Source: Schauerella fraxinea
GTDB taxonomy: Bacteria; Pseudomonadota; Gammaproteobacteria; Burkholderiales; Burkholderiaceae_B
Length of the DNA: 64,000 nt
NCBI GenBank assembly: GCA_030849945.1
Contig: JAVDKK010000002.1
Span: forward strand, 806,001 to 870,000
Direction of reading: 5' to 3'
The translations under genes were made by a program, and so were the position numbers. This document shows positions 51,583 through 59,092 of the stretch, piece by piece (positions within the stretch are counted from its first letter, which is position 1; every line of letters begins with the position of its first letter). Below the pieces are notes generated by a model, which saw only the letters and a program-made list of their open reading frames with translations, made no database searches and had not been told where the DNA came from.

Positions 51583-52671
51583 TCACGCCCCAACGGTCTT
51601 CAGGAACGCATACAGCCGCCGCTCGTCCGCATCCAAGCCGCGCGGCCCCTTCGCCGCAGATTTGGCCGGCAACGTGCCTTCAAGATAATGCTCGATGACA
51701 GCCGGGTGGATATAGCACGCCCGGCAAACAGATGGTGTGTTGCCCAGTTTCTTCGACACGGCCTTCACCACCTCGACCACCGTGCGCTTGGCGGCGGCAG
51801 GCGACTCCCACGGTACCTGCTGCAACGCCGCCATCGCCAGCACCGAGCCGGACCACGTACGGTAATGCTTGGCAGTGAATTCGCCTTTGCCGGTATCGCG
51901 CAAAAAGTCGTTGACGCCGCCCGAGCCCACGCTGCGCTTTTCGCCGTCGTCATTCAAATAATGGAACAACTCCTGACCGCTGATTTCCATGCACCGCTTC
52001 ATCACACTGGCGATGCGCCGGTCGTTGATGGTGACGTCGTGTTCGACGCCACTTTTCCCTTTGAAGCGAAACCGCATCTTTTGCCCCGCCATGGAGATAT
52101 GGCGGCGACGTAACGTGGTGAGGCCATAAGACTTGTTATCGCGCGCATATTCAGGCGTGCCGATGCGTATCAACGTGGTTTCCAGCAACCGCACCACCGC
52201 CGCCAGCACCTTGCATTCGCTCAGCCCGGGTTCGGCAAGGTGTTTATCCACGGCACGTCGAATCTTCGGCAGTGCATCGCCGAATGCCGCCAATTGCGAA
52301 TACTTGTTTGCATCGCGCAGCGCGGTCCAGTCGTCGTGATAACGGTATTGCTTGCGGCCACGCGCATCGCGGGCCGTCGCCTGGATATGCCCGGTCTCGT
52401 CGGGGCAGATCCATACTTCTTCGTATGCAGGCGGGATGGCCAGCGCATTGATGCGCGCGACCAAGCACGCATCCTTGATGCGTTTTCCCTTGACGTCAAA
52501 ATACGCAAATTTGCCGCGCAACAGACGACGCGTGATGCCCACGCTCTGATCGTCCACATAATTTAGCCCGCCCAGTTCGCAGGCGCGAGCGGCATGTTCG
52601 GCAATGATGGCGGGTGCCGCCGACCCGTCGCGGCCGGCACTATCGGATGAATCGAGCGGTGGATTGCGCAT
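51583..52671 (-). CDS. DNA topoisomerase IB
   Basis: 362 aa from the ATG at 52671. It is of the small bacterial/poxvirus type. GGLNYVDDQSVGITRRLLRG near the N-terminus, PPAYEEVWICPDETGHIQAT, the catalytic core RIGTPEYARDNKSYGLTTLR with a conserved Arg, KHYRTWSGSVLA with the second Arg and the His region, and the nucleophile Tyr320 in VCRACYIHPAVIEHY are all present. It relaxes supercoils by nicking one strand and forming a 3'-phosphotyrosine. Upstream genes on the same strand are a secreted protein and a GST. Confidence 0.92.
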   Translation of the reverse strand: MRNPPLDSSDSAGRDGSAAPAIIAEHAARACELGGLNYVDDQSVGITRRLLRGKFAYFDVKGKRIKDACLVARINALAIPPAYEEVWICPDETGHIQATARDARGRKQYRYHDDWTALRDANKYSQLAAFGDALPKIRRAVDKHLAEPGLSECKVLAAVVRLLETTLIRIGTPEYARDNKSYGLTTLRRRHISMAGQKMRFRFKGKSGVEHDVTINDRRIASVMKRCMEISGQELFHYLNDDGEKRSVGSGGVNDFLRDTGKGEFTAKHYRTWSGSVLAMAALQQVPWESPAAAKRTVVEVVKAVSKKLGNTPSVCRACYIHPAVIEHYLEGTLPAKSAAKGPRGLDADERRLYAFLKTVGA

Positions 52672-52723
52672 GATGGCAACGTAAAAATGGAGATAGCTCG
52701 CGCTAGCGCATCCAGCGTGCCCA

Positions 52724-53434
52724 TCACGCGCGTGCGATGAGCCCCGCAGTGCGGCATGCTTGCGGCGACCGCACGCCCGCGTGCCGCATGACCTCTTCCA
52801 CACGGGCCGCCCAACGAGCCTTGTCGCCCGGCACCACCATAACGTCTGCACCGAGCGCCCACCACTTCACCAGGTCTGCCGGGCGTCGAAGTCGATCCAG
52901 CACCACCCACACGGGCATAGTCTTGCTGCTTAGCACGATGGCAGGTTCATGCGCATCGAGACGCGCAAGTCCGGGCGTGCCGAGAAGTGCAGCGCGCGCA
53001 TCGATCACTTGAATCGTGCCAGGCGACGCCGTACGGAGGTCGTCATCGGTAGCGAGTGCCCGTGCGAGCTGCGCGCGCTCCACGTCTGAAAATACGACCG
53101 ATCCCAACCGCAACGGTTGCGAAGCAAGGGCTGCGCGCGACAAACCGGTCAAGGCCGACTGCGGCGCGATCAGCCAGCGGTCGAGTTCACGGTCCACCTG
53201 AAGGCCGATATCACGTTCGCGCCCAGGGTCGGTCGCATCAGGCGCCGGGTCGGCAAGCGCTTCGGTGGCACTGTTTTGCCATGGCGGCCCACCGCCGTTC
53301 GCCATCGACACACCCACGCCGCGCCCGTGTTGGACCGCAGCAACAACGCTACCGCCGCCCGCAGTCAGCATCGCCGCGCCTGCGCCCGCCAGCAGCCACC
53401 GCCGACGGCCGTGCTGAATCGCGTTATTGCTCAC
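52724..53434 (-). CDS. Secreted protein of unknown function with twin-arginine-like signal
   Basis: 236 aa from a GTG at 53434, chosen because AGGAG lies 7 nt upstream. The N-terminus HGRRRWLLAGAGAAMLTAGG looks like a Tat or Sec signal with a twin arginine. The mature part has no family motif that I recognise: a Ser/Gly-rich region to about 75, then a mixed alpha/beta part with VWVVLDRLRRPADLVKWWAL and VMVVPGDKARWAARVEEVMR. The start overlaps the end of the GST gene, indicating coupling. Function unknown. Confidence 0.6.
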   Translation of the reverse strand: MSNNAIQHGRRRWLLAGAGAAMLTAGGGSVVAAVQHGRGVGVSMANGGGPPWQNSATEALADPAPDATDPGRERDIGLQVDRELDRWLIAPQSALTGLSRAALASQPLRLGSVVFSDVERAQLARALATDDDLRTASPGTIQVIDARAALLGTPGLARLDAHEPAIVLSSKTMPVWVVLDRLRRPADLVKWWALGADVMVVPGDKARWAARVEEVMRHAGVRSPQACRTAGLIARA

Positions 53435-54107
53435 ACCAGGGCTCCTGATAGGCGCATGCATCGGGAAACACGACACCGGCACCCACGCGATCCCACGCCT
53501 CGAATTTGGTCATCACCATCTCCAGCAACGGCCACGCCAAAAACGCATCGAGCCACCGTTGCAAATGTGGCCAAGGTTGCGCTGCAAACCAGTCGGCATC
53601 GGTCAATGCAAATTGGCGCACGAAGGGCAAGATGGCAATGTCGGCCCACATGCGGCGATCGCCAAACAGCGCGTTGTCCGTTGCCAGTTGCCGATTCAAC
53701 CGCGCCAAAAACACTGCAGCCCGATCGCGATGCGCTGCCGCGTCCACATCCGTAAACCGGCTGGCGTACTTGTACCGGTCGAGATGAGGTTTGAACTCGC
53801 GCTCGCAGTCGGCGATCCAATCTGCCTGTTGTGCGCGCGCATTGGATGTGGCCGGCATCCAGCCCAGCGGATCCTTCTTCTGCAGCGCCCAGACCATGAT
53901 GTCCAGGCTTTCCTCGATAACGCGGCCGTCGATGTCCACCAATACCGGCACGGTGCCCTTGGGCGAAGCGGCCAGCAGCGCCGCCGGCTTGTCTCGCAAC
54001 ACCACTTCCCGCAGCACACACGATACGCCCGCGGCTGCAATGGCAAGCCGCGCCCGCATCGCATAAGGGCAGCGCCTGAAACTGTAGAGGATGGGCAATC
54101 TAAGCAT
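53424..54107 (-). CDS. Glutathione S-transferase family protein
   Basis: 227 aa from the ATG at 54107. The thioredoxin-like N-terminal domain begins LPILYSFRRCPYAMRARLAI with a CPYA motif (Cys near residue 13), then KGTVPVLVDIDGRVIEESLD, the glutathione-binding segment with cis-Pro and the Glu-Ser pair. The helical C-terminal domain includes RRMWADIAILPFVRQFALTD. The active-site Cys suggests thiol-transferase rather than classical transferase chemistry. Its end overlaps the secreted-protein gene. Confidence 0.85.
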   Translation of the reverse strand: MLRLPILYSFRRCPYAMRARLAIAAAGVSCVLREVVLRDKPAALLAASPKGTVPVLVDIDGRVIEESLDIMVWALQKKDPLGWMPATSNARAQQADWIADCEREFKPHLDRYKYASRFTDVDAAAHRDRAAVFLARLNRQLATDNALFGDRRMWADIAILPFVRQFALTDADWFAAQPWPHLQRWLDAFLAWPLLEMVMTKFEAWDRVGAGVVFPDACAYQEPWCEQ

Positions 54108-54222
54108 AGGCAGCAACGCTCCTTGAGCACGGCCTTGAACGGAAATTGCCCCTAATTATGCGCTATTGAGGTTTCCGCTTTCAGGCCGGCTCTCGGTGGG
54201 CGGCGGCCACGCGTGGCTCACG

Positions 54223-54837
54223 CTATCCCAGTTGCCGCTTGAATGTCGTCTGGATGTTGTCGACGGCCTTGCGGCAGTGGCAGTCGTGCGCGTGATCGTT
54301 GACCAGCCCGATCGCCTGCATGGCCGCATACATCGTGGTGGGGCCCACGAACTTCCAGCCGCGTTTCTTGAGTGCCTTGGAGAGCGCGATCGCCTCGTCG
54401 CAGGTCGTGCGCGGCGTCATGGCGTCGTCGGGATGCTGGGGCGGCGGTTGAAACGACCACAGAAAGCGCGCCAGCGAGCCTGCTTCCTGCTTGAGCTCGA
54501 TGGCCCGCGCGGCATTGTTGATCACGGCTTCGATCTTGCCGCGATGCCGCACGATGCCTGCGTCGCCCAGCAAACGCTCGACATCGCGCTCACCGAAGGA
54601 CGCCACTGCAGCGATATCGAAATCGGCGAACCCGGCCCGAAACGCCGGTCGCTTGCGCAAGATGGTGAGCCAGCTCAGGCCCGACTGAAAACCCTCGAGG
54701 CTCAAGCGCTCGAAGATACCGTTATCGTCGCCGACCGGGCGGCCCCACTCGTCGTCGTGATAAGCCACGTAAAGCGGCGACACCGTGACCCAATTGCAGC
54801 GTGTTTTTCCGTCTTCGAATCGTGTGCTCGTAGCCAT
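54223..54837 (-). CDS. tag: DNA-3-methyladenine glycosylase I
   Basis: 204 aa from the ATG at 54837 (MATSTRFEDGKTRCNWVTVS). The Tag signature is present: YVAYHDDEWGRPVGDDNGIF, LEGFQSGLSWLTILRKRPAF, and the C-terminal zinc ligands His and Cys in NDHAHDCHCRKA. It removes 3-methyladenine from alkylated DNA. It is divergent from the thioredoxin-like gene and lies 115 bp upstream of the GST on the same strand. Confidence 0.93.
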   Translation of the reverse strand: MATSTRFEDGKTRCNWVTVSPLYVAYHDDEWGRPVGDDNGIFERLSLEGFQSGLSWLTILRKRPAFRAGFADFDIAAVASFGERDVERLLGDAGIVRHRGKIEAVINNAARAIELKQEAGSLARFLWSFQPPPQHPDDAMTPRTTCDEAIALSKALKKRGWKFVGPTTMYAAMQAIGLVNDHAHDCHCRKAVDNIQTTFKRQLG

Positions 54838-54936
54838 AACCTGCTTTGAAAAGAGAGCTGCGTGCCGCCCGGTGTCTGACCGAACCGCAAACTCCTGCCA
54901 CAATAACGCTCTCGTCATACTGCAGGCGCACCCCTC

Positions 54937-55272
54937 GTGGAAGAAGTCGAATTGAGCGACGGCGACGCCGACCGCTACTTGCTGGATGCCAAGGGCTTAT
55001 CGCTCCTGGTCTTCCATAGCCGTACCTGCGCCAATTGTCGCATCGCTCGCGAACAGTTGCCCGAGATGTCGCTACAGGCCGACCGCGTCTGCTGGATCGA
55101 CGCCGGCACCAACGGTGGCCTCGTAGAGCGCTACGAAGTGTTCCATTTGCCGGCCATGTACCTTGTGCGCGACGGCGTGTTCTACGGCGCAGTCGAAGCC
55201 ACGCTTTCGGATTGGGATATCCGGCAGAAGATACGCTTGCAACTCGACAGTTATCCGGCTGAACTGCCTTGA
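54937..55272 (+). CDS. Thioredoxin-like protein with CANC motif
   Basis: 111 aa from a GTG at 54937. LVFHSRTCANCRIAREQLPE carries a Cys-Ala-Asn-Cys site (near residues 32-35) and VFHLPAMYLVRDGVFYGAVE carries a cis-Pro, as in thioredoxin folds. The fold is truncated compared with TrxA and the second Cys environment differs, so the role may be thiol exchange or protein interaction. No ribosome binding site is clear. Confidence 0.75.
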   Translation: MEEVELSDGDADRYLLDAKGLSLLVFHSRTCANCRIAREQLPEMSLQADRVCWIDAGTNGGLVERYEVFHLPAMYLVRDGVFYGAVEATLSDWDIRQKIRLQLDSYPAELP

Positions 55273-55402
55273 TCGGCCGCTACCCATCGAACGCTGGTCA
55301 AACTGGCGCGCGTCAGTCGAGCGGCGCCACCCCAAGCGCTCGCACCGCATTGCTGCCCCTTCCCGCCACCGCATTTCACTCGCCAACGGCACCTTAACCT
55401 TC

Positions 55403-56230
55403 ATGGTGACACCGACTATGACTACGCCTTCGTTTTGCGACATCGACGTTTTAGGGCGGTCGCAGCGCATCGAGTACCGCTGGATCGGTTCGACGCAACC
55501 GGACGCGCCGGTGTTGGTGTTTTTGCATGAAGGCCTGGGTTCGGTTGCTATCTGGCGCGACTGGCCTGAAGCCGTTTGCCGGCTGACCGGCTGCCGGGGA
55601 TTGCTATATTCCCGTCCCGGCTACGGCCGGTCCACCCCGAGACCGGCCGACGAGAAGTGGCCTATCGGTTATTTGCACGACCAGGCGCACACGGTATTGC
55701 CGGCAGTCTTGGCGGCGTTGGGCGTGGATACCGCGCAGCAGCCGCCCTTTCTTTACGGGCATAGCGACGGCGGGTCGATCGCGCTTCTGTATGCGGCCGC
55801 ATTTCCCGATCGCGTGGCGGGCATCGCCGTCGCCGCGCCCCACATTTTCGTTGAAGATGTCACCATCGAAAACCTGGCGCTCGCGCGCGAGGCCTACCTG
55901 ACCACGGGCCTGCGCGATCGGTTGGCCCGATATCACGACGATGTGGATTCTGCATTCTGGGGGTGGAACGACGCTTGGCTCACCCCGGAATTTCGTCGTT
56001 GGAATATCGAAGCAGAACTGGATGCCATCGAATGCGCCGTAGTGGCCATGCAAGGTGTAAACGACGAATACGGCACGCTCGAACAAATTCGAGGCATCGC
56101 GCGGCGGGTCCCGCAAACCCGGCTGGTTGAAATCGAGGACTGCGCGCATACGCCGCACAAGGATCAGCCGGAGACGGTGGCCGCCGAAATTGCCGCGTTG
56201 ATGCAACGCGGCAGCACGCAGACCGTCTAA
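55403..56230 (+). CDS. Alpha/beta hydrolase
   Basis: 275 aa from the ATG at 55403; the ATG at 55418 is an alternative. VLVFLHEGLGSVAIWRDWPE forms the oxyanion region, FLYGHSDGGSIALLYAAAFP the nucleophile elbow (Gly-His-Ser-Asp-Gly), and VEIEDCAHTPHKDQPETVAA the catalytic His near the C-terminus; the acid is probably in MQGVNDEYGTLEQI. No signal peptide, so it acts in the cytoplasm. The ester or C-C substrate is unknown. A hairpin follows at 56265. Confidence 0.85.
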   Translation: MVTPTMTTPSFCDIDVLGRSQRIEYRWIGSTQPDAPVLVFLHEGLGSVAIWRDWPEAVCRLTGCRGLLYSRPGYGRSTPRPADEKWPIGYLHDQAHTVLPAVLAALGVDTAQQPPFLYGHSDGGSIALLYAAAFPDRVAGIAVAAPHIFVEDVTIENLALAREAYLTTGLRDRLARYHDDVDSAFWGWNDAWLTPEFRRWNIEAELDAIECAVVAMQGVNDEYGTLEQIRGIARRVPQTRLVEIEDCAHTPHKDQPETVAAEIAALMQRGSTQTV

Positions 56231-56264
56231 ACCTGTGGGCCACATGCGGCGCGAATCGCGTTGA

Positions 56265-56280
56265 ATGTGCTTTTGCACAT
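56265..56280 (+). terminator. Hairpin after the alpha/beta hydrolase gene
   Basis: ATGTGC-TTTT-GCACAT is a 6-bp stem with a 4-nt loop 35 bp after the stop. No T-run follows. The rest of the 290-bp gap 56231-56520 holds a 7-bp dyad ATACGTT-N15-AACGTAT (56403-56431) before the DUF502 gene. Confidence 0.35.
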
Positions 56281-56520
56281 CCCAACCGCGCTGAAACACG
56301 GCCCGCGCGAACCATCGAATACATCGATCGTCGCGCAACCTCGCCGATCGATCATTCATTTATCATTTTTCTACGCGCTTAATTACCCGCGGGCGATGGT
56401 CGATACGTTAGCTCGCCAGCGGGCAACGTATGATCCGCTTGTGGACTGCTATGCTCCTGCGCTCTCGAGCATATCCACCGGTTACCTCCCCGCCCCCATC
56501 CGCCTTAGGAGTTCGACGCG

Positions 56521-57255
56521 ATGTCGCGGTTATCGAAGTATTTCTTTCGTGGGTTGATCACGGTCCTGCCAATCGCATTGACCGTATACCTGCTGTTCAT
56601 CTTTCTGGCCTGGACCGAAGCCCTCGCCTTTGGCTTGCTGCGCCCGTTCGTCGGGGATTTCTATATTCCCGGCATGGGCTTGGCGCTCGGCGTGGTCGGG
56701 ATCATTATTCTTGGGTATCTGGTATCGAAGCGCCAGGTGCGGCGTTTCATGTCGTTCGTCGAACTGCCCTTCACCAATATTCCGGTCGTAAAGAGCATTT
56801 ATTCGTCGCTCAAGAGTTTCGCCGACTACTTCACGCCCAGCAGCTCGCAAAACAAGCAGCAGGTCGTCGTGCTGAAGATGCCCGGCCAACCACTGGAAGT
56901 GGTGGGTTTGGTCACACGCAAAGGCGTGGCCGGCTTGCCGGCAGGCTTTACGCAAGGCGATCGCGTGGCCGTCTATCTGCCCATGGGCTACATGATCGGT
57001 GGCTACACCGTGTTCGTGCCGGCCGAGTGGGTGACGCCGATCGACATGTCGGTCGAGGAAGCGATGCGCTCATCGCTGATCGCCTGGATGGCGCGTGCCG
57101 AAGCCGTGCCACCCGTGCCCGTGCATACCGGTGAGGAGCCCGGCGACGTGGTGTCGGCGGACGAACCCCCGCTGCAGCCCCGCGCCAATGCACGCCCGGC
57201 AGCGGCCGAAGGGCCGATCGAAACCCGCCCTACCGACGCCTCCCGCGCGCCGTAA
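56521..57255 (+). CDS. DUF502 family membrane protein
   Basis: 244 aa with two membrane segments (about 9-32 and 49-71). MSRLSKYFFRGLITVLPIAL at the start and VELPFTNIPVVKSIYSSLKS are the DUF502 signature; GFTQGDRVAVYLPMGYMIGG and PIDMSVEEAMRSSLIAWMAR follow in the cytoplasmic or periplasmic domain. The C-terminal 45 residues are Pro/Ala-rich and poorly conserved. AGGAG precedes the ATG. Function unknown. Confidence 0.88.
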   Translation: MSRLSKYFFRGLITVLPIALTVYLLFIFLAWTEALAFGLLRPFVGDFYIPGMGLALGVVGIIILGYLVSKRQVRRFMSFVELPFTNIPVVKSIYSSLKSFADYFTPSSSQNKQQVVVLKMPGQPLEVVGLVTRKGVAGLPAGFTQGDRVAVYLPMGYMIGGYTVFVPAEWVTPIDMSVEEAMRSSLIAWMARAEAVPPVPVHTGEEPGDVVSADEPPLQPRANARPAAAEGPIETRPTDASRAP

Positions 57256-57271
57256 CCGCATCGTCGCGCTG

Positions 57272-57910
57272 ATGTCCACACCCCTGTCCGATGCGCTTCC
57301 TGCTACGCCAACGCCCGGTCAACGCGGGCCGCTGCAGCACGAGATGCGGGATCGCATCGTTGAGCGGGCCGACGCACGCTTTCGCCATTACGGATTCGGC
57401 AAAACCACGATCGCCGAAATCGCCGCCGATCTCGACGTGTCCACTGCTTATGTCTACAAGTTTTTCGACTCGAAGCTCGCCATTTGCGAGGCCGTCTGCA
57501 GCCTGACGCTGGCGACCATCGAACGCGCGTTGAACGCCGTGGCTTACGGACCGCTGCCCAGCGAAGCAAAGTTTGCCGCGCTCTACGACACCTTGCTGGC
57601 TGAGAGCCTGAGGCTCTTCTTCAATGAGCGAAAACTCCACGACATGGTCGACGTGGCCATGAACGAAGGCTGGCAGGCCATCGAAAACCATAAAGTGACG
57701 ATGGCGAAAGCGATCGGCCATATCGTTGAAGAAGGCCGGCAGGCGGGCGTATTCGAGACGGACACGGCGCTGGAAGAAACGACCGCAGCGATCCTGTCGA
57801 CGATGGCTTGCGTGGCGCATCCGAAGATTTTGCAGCAAACACTCGACGATGATCTCGAGTTTGGCGCCCAGCGACTCAGTGCTCTCGTGCTGCGCGGCAT
57901 TCGGCGCTAG
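57272..57910 (+). CDS. TetR family repressor of the downstream RND pump
   Basis: 212 aa from the ATG at 57272. The helix-turn-helix is RIVERADARFRHYGFGKTTI followed by AEIAADLDVSTAYVYKFFDS (about residues 28-67). The C-terminal ligand-binding helices are typical in length. It lies 16 bp after DUF502 and 60 bp before the membrane-fusion protein gene; the gap contains a dyad over the -35 element of a sigma-70 promoter, so it probably represses the pump. Confidence 0.9.
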   Translation: MSTPLSDALPATPTPGQRGPLQHEMRDRIVERADARFRHYGFGKTTIAEIAADLDVSTAYVYKFFDSKLAICEAVCSLTLATIERALNAVAYGPLPSEAKFAALYDTLLAESLRLFFNERKLHDMVDVAMNEGWQAIENHKVTMAKAIGHIVEEGRQAGVFETDTALEETTAAILSTMACVAHPKILQQTLDDDLEFGAQRLSALVLRGIRR

Positions 57911-57912
57911 TA

Positions 57913-57946
57913 ACGACTTTACGAAATCGTCACTCATCACTATACT
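57913..57946 (+). promoter_or_regulatory. Sigma-70 promoter with overlapping TetR operator
   Basis: TTTACG (57918-57923) and TATACT (57941-57946) with a 17-bp spacer form a good promoter 25 bp before the pump gene. The near-perfect dyad ACGACTT-TACG-AAATCGT (57913-57930, one mismatch) covers the -35. Confidence 0.58.
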
Positions 57947-57970
57947 TTCGGCGCACAAGATAGGGACGTC

Positions 57971-59092
57971 ATGGCGCACAAAGGCTACATCCGTAAGGCT
58001 ACATTCGGTTCGATTGTCATGTTTTCGGCCATCCTGGCCGGATGTCGTGCCGATCCTCCCGCCCCCCATGAGCCACCGCTGGTGCGCACCGTGATTCTGC
58101 AGCCGTCTGCCCACGCGACCTACCAGTACACCGGGGTGGTGCGTGCGCGCACCGAAAGCAACCTCGGCTTTCGCGTGGCCGGCAAGATCGCCGCTCGTAT
58201 GGTCGACCCCGGCGATCGCGTCAAGGCGGGTCAACCGCTGATGCGCCTGGACGATACCGATTTCAAGCTGTCGACCGCCTCGGCCCGCTCGGCCGTCGAA
58301 TCGGCGCGCGTGCAGGAGATCCGCGCGTCGGCCGACGAAAAACGCCTGCGCAAACTGGTCGAGCCGGGCGCTGTGTCGCGTCAGGTCTACGACCAGGCGC
58401 GTGCCGAAGCGGACGCGGCCCAGGCGCAGTTGCGCGCCGCGCGCGCCGATGCCGACCGCACCGCCAATCAGGCGCAGTACGCCACCTTGACTGCCGACGC
58501 CGATGGCGTCGTCATGCAGGTGCCTGCCGAACCGGGCCAGGTGGTGAGTGCCGGCGAAACGGTCATCGTTCTGGCGCGCGACGGCCAGCGCGAAGCACAA
58601 GTCGATTTGCCCGAAGGTCAGCGCGGTTTGGCCGACCTGCCCGCGACCGCAACGCTCTATTCTCAGCCGGGCGTGCGCTTTCCGGCGCGCCTGCGTGAGC
58701 TGTCGGCCTCGGCCGACGCCACCACGCGCACCTATCGGGCGCGCTACACGCTCGACGCGGCTGGCGCCGAAGCGCCGTTGGGCGCGACGGTCACCCTTAC
58801 CTTGAACGAAGGCCCGCAGGCCAATCAAACATTGCGTGCGCCGCTGGGCGCCATGCTCGATCGCGGCAATGGCCCCGGCGTGTGGGTGGTCGATCCCAAA
58901 ACCAACACCGTGGCCTGGCGCGACGTGCGTGTGGGCGACCTGGATACCGAGTCGTTCGCCTTGCTGAGCGGCGTGGCGGCGGGCGAACGCGTGGTGGCAC
59001 TGGGCGCGCATCTGCTCAACGCCGGCCAGCAGGTTCGCATCGCCAGTGCCGAGGAAGCTGCCGGTCTTTCCGCGCGAGATACGCCTAAATGA
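57971..59092 (+). CDS. RND efflux pump membrane-fusion lipoprotein
   Basis: 373 aa. A lipobox SAILAGC (Cys25) marks an inner-membrane-anchored lipoprotein. The HlyD/AcrA layout follows: a beta-barrel/lipoyl start at YQYTGVVRARTESNLGFRVA, an alpha-hairpin (VQEIRASADEKRLRKLVEPG), the second lipoyl half (ADADGVVMQVPAEPGQVVSA) and a membrane-proximal domain. The end overlaps the pump gene by ATGA (59089-59092). It links the RND transporter to an outer-membrane channel; no TolC homologue is in the window. Confidence 0.92.
   Translation: MAHKGYIRKATFGSIVMFSAILAGCRADPPAPHEPPLVRTVILQPSAHATYQYTGVVRARTESNLGFRVAGKIAARMVDPGDRVKAGQPLMRLDDTDFKLSTASARSAVESARVQEIRASADEKRLRKLVEPGAVSRQVYDQARAEADAAQAQLRAARADADRTANQAQYATLTADADGVVMQVPAEPGQVVSAGETVIVLARDGQREAQVDLPEGQRGLADLPATATLYSQPGVRFPARLRELSASADATTRTYRARYTLDAAGAEAPLGATVTLTLNEGPQANQTLRAPLGAMLDRGNGPGVWVVDPKTNTVAWRDVRVGDLDTESFALLSGVAAGERVVALGAHLLNAGQQVRIASAEEAAGLSARDTPK

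Noticed and set aside
55163..55402. Upstream extension of the alpha/beta hydrolase
   Set aside because: The extra residues overlap the thioredoxin-like gene and are Arg/Pro-rich; the fold begins after 55418.
57230..59011. A 593-codon minus-strand frame opposite tetR and the fusion protein gene
   Set aside because: It lies opposite two genes with clear domains, and its composition is that of a shadow frame.
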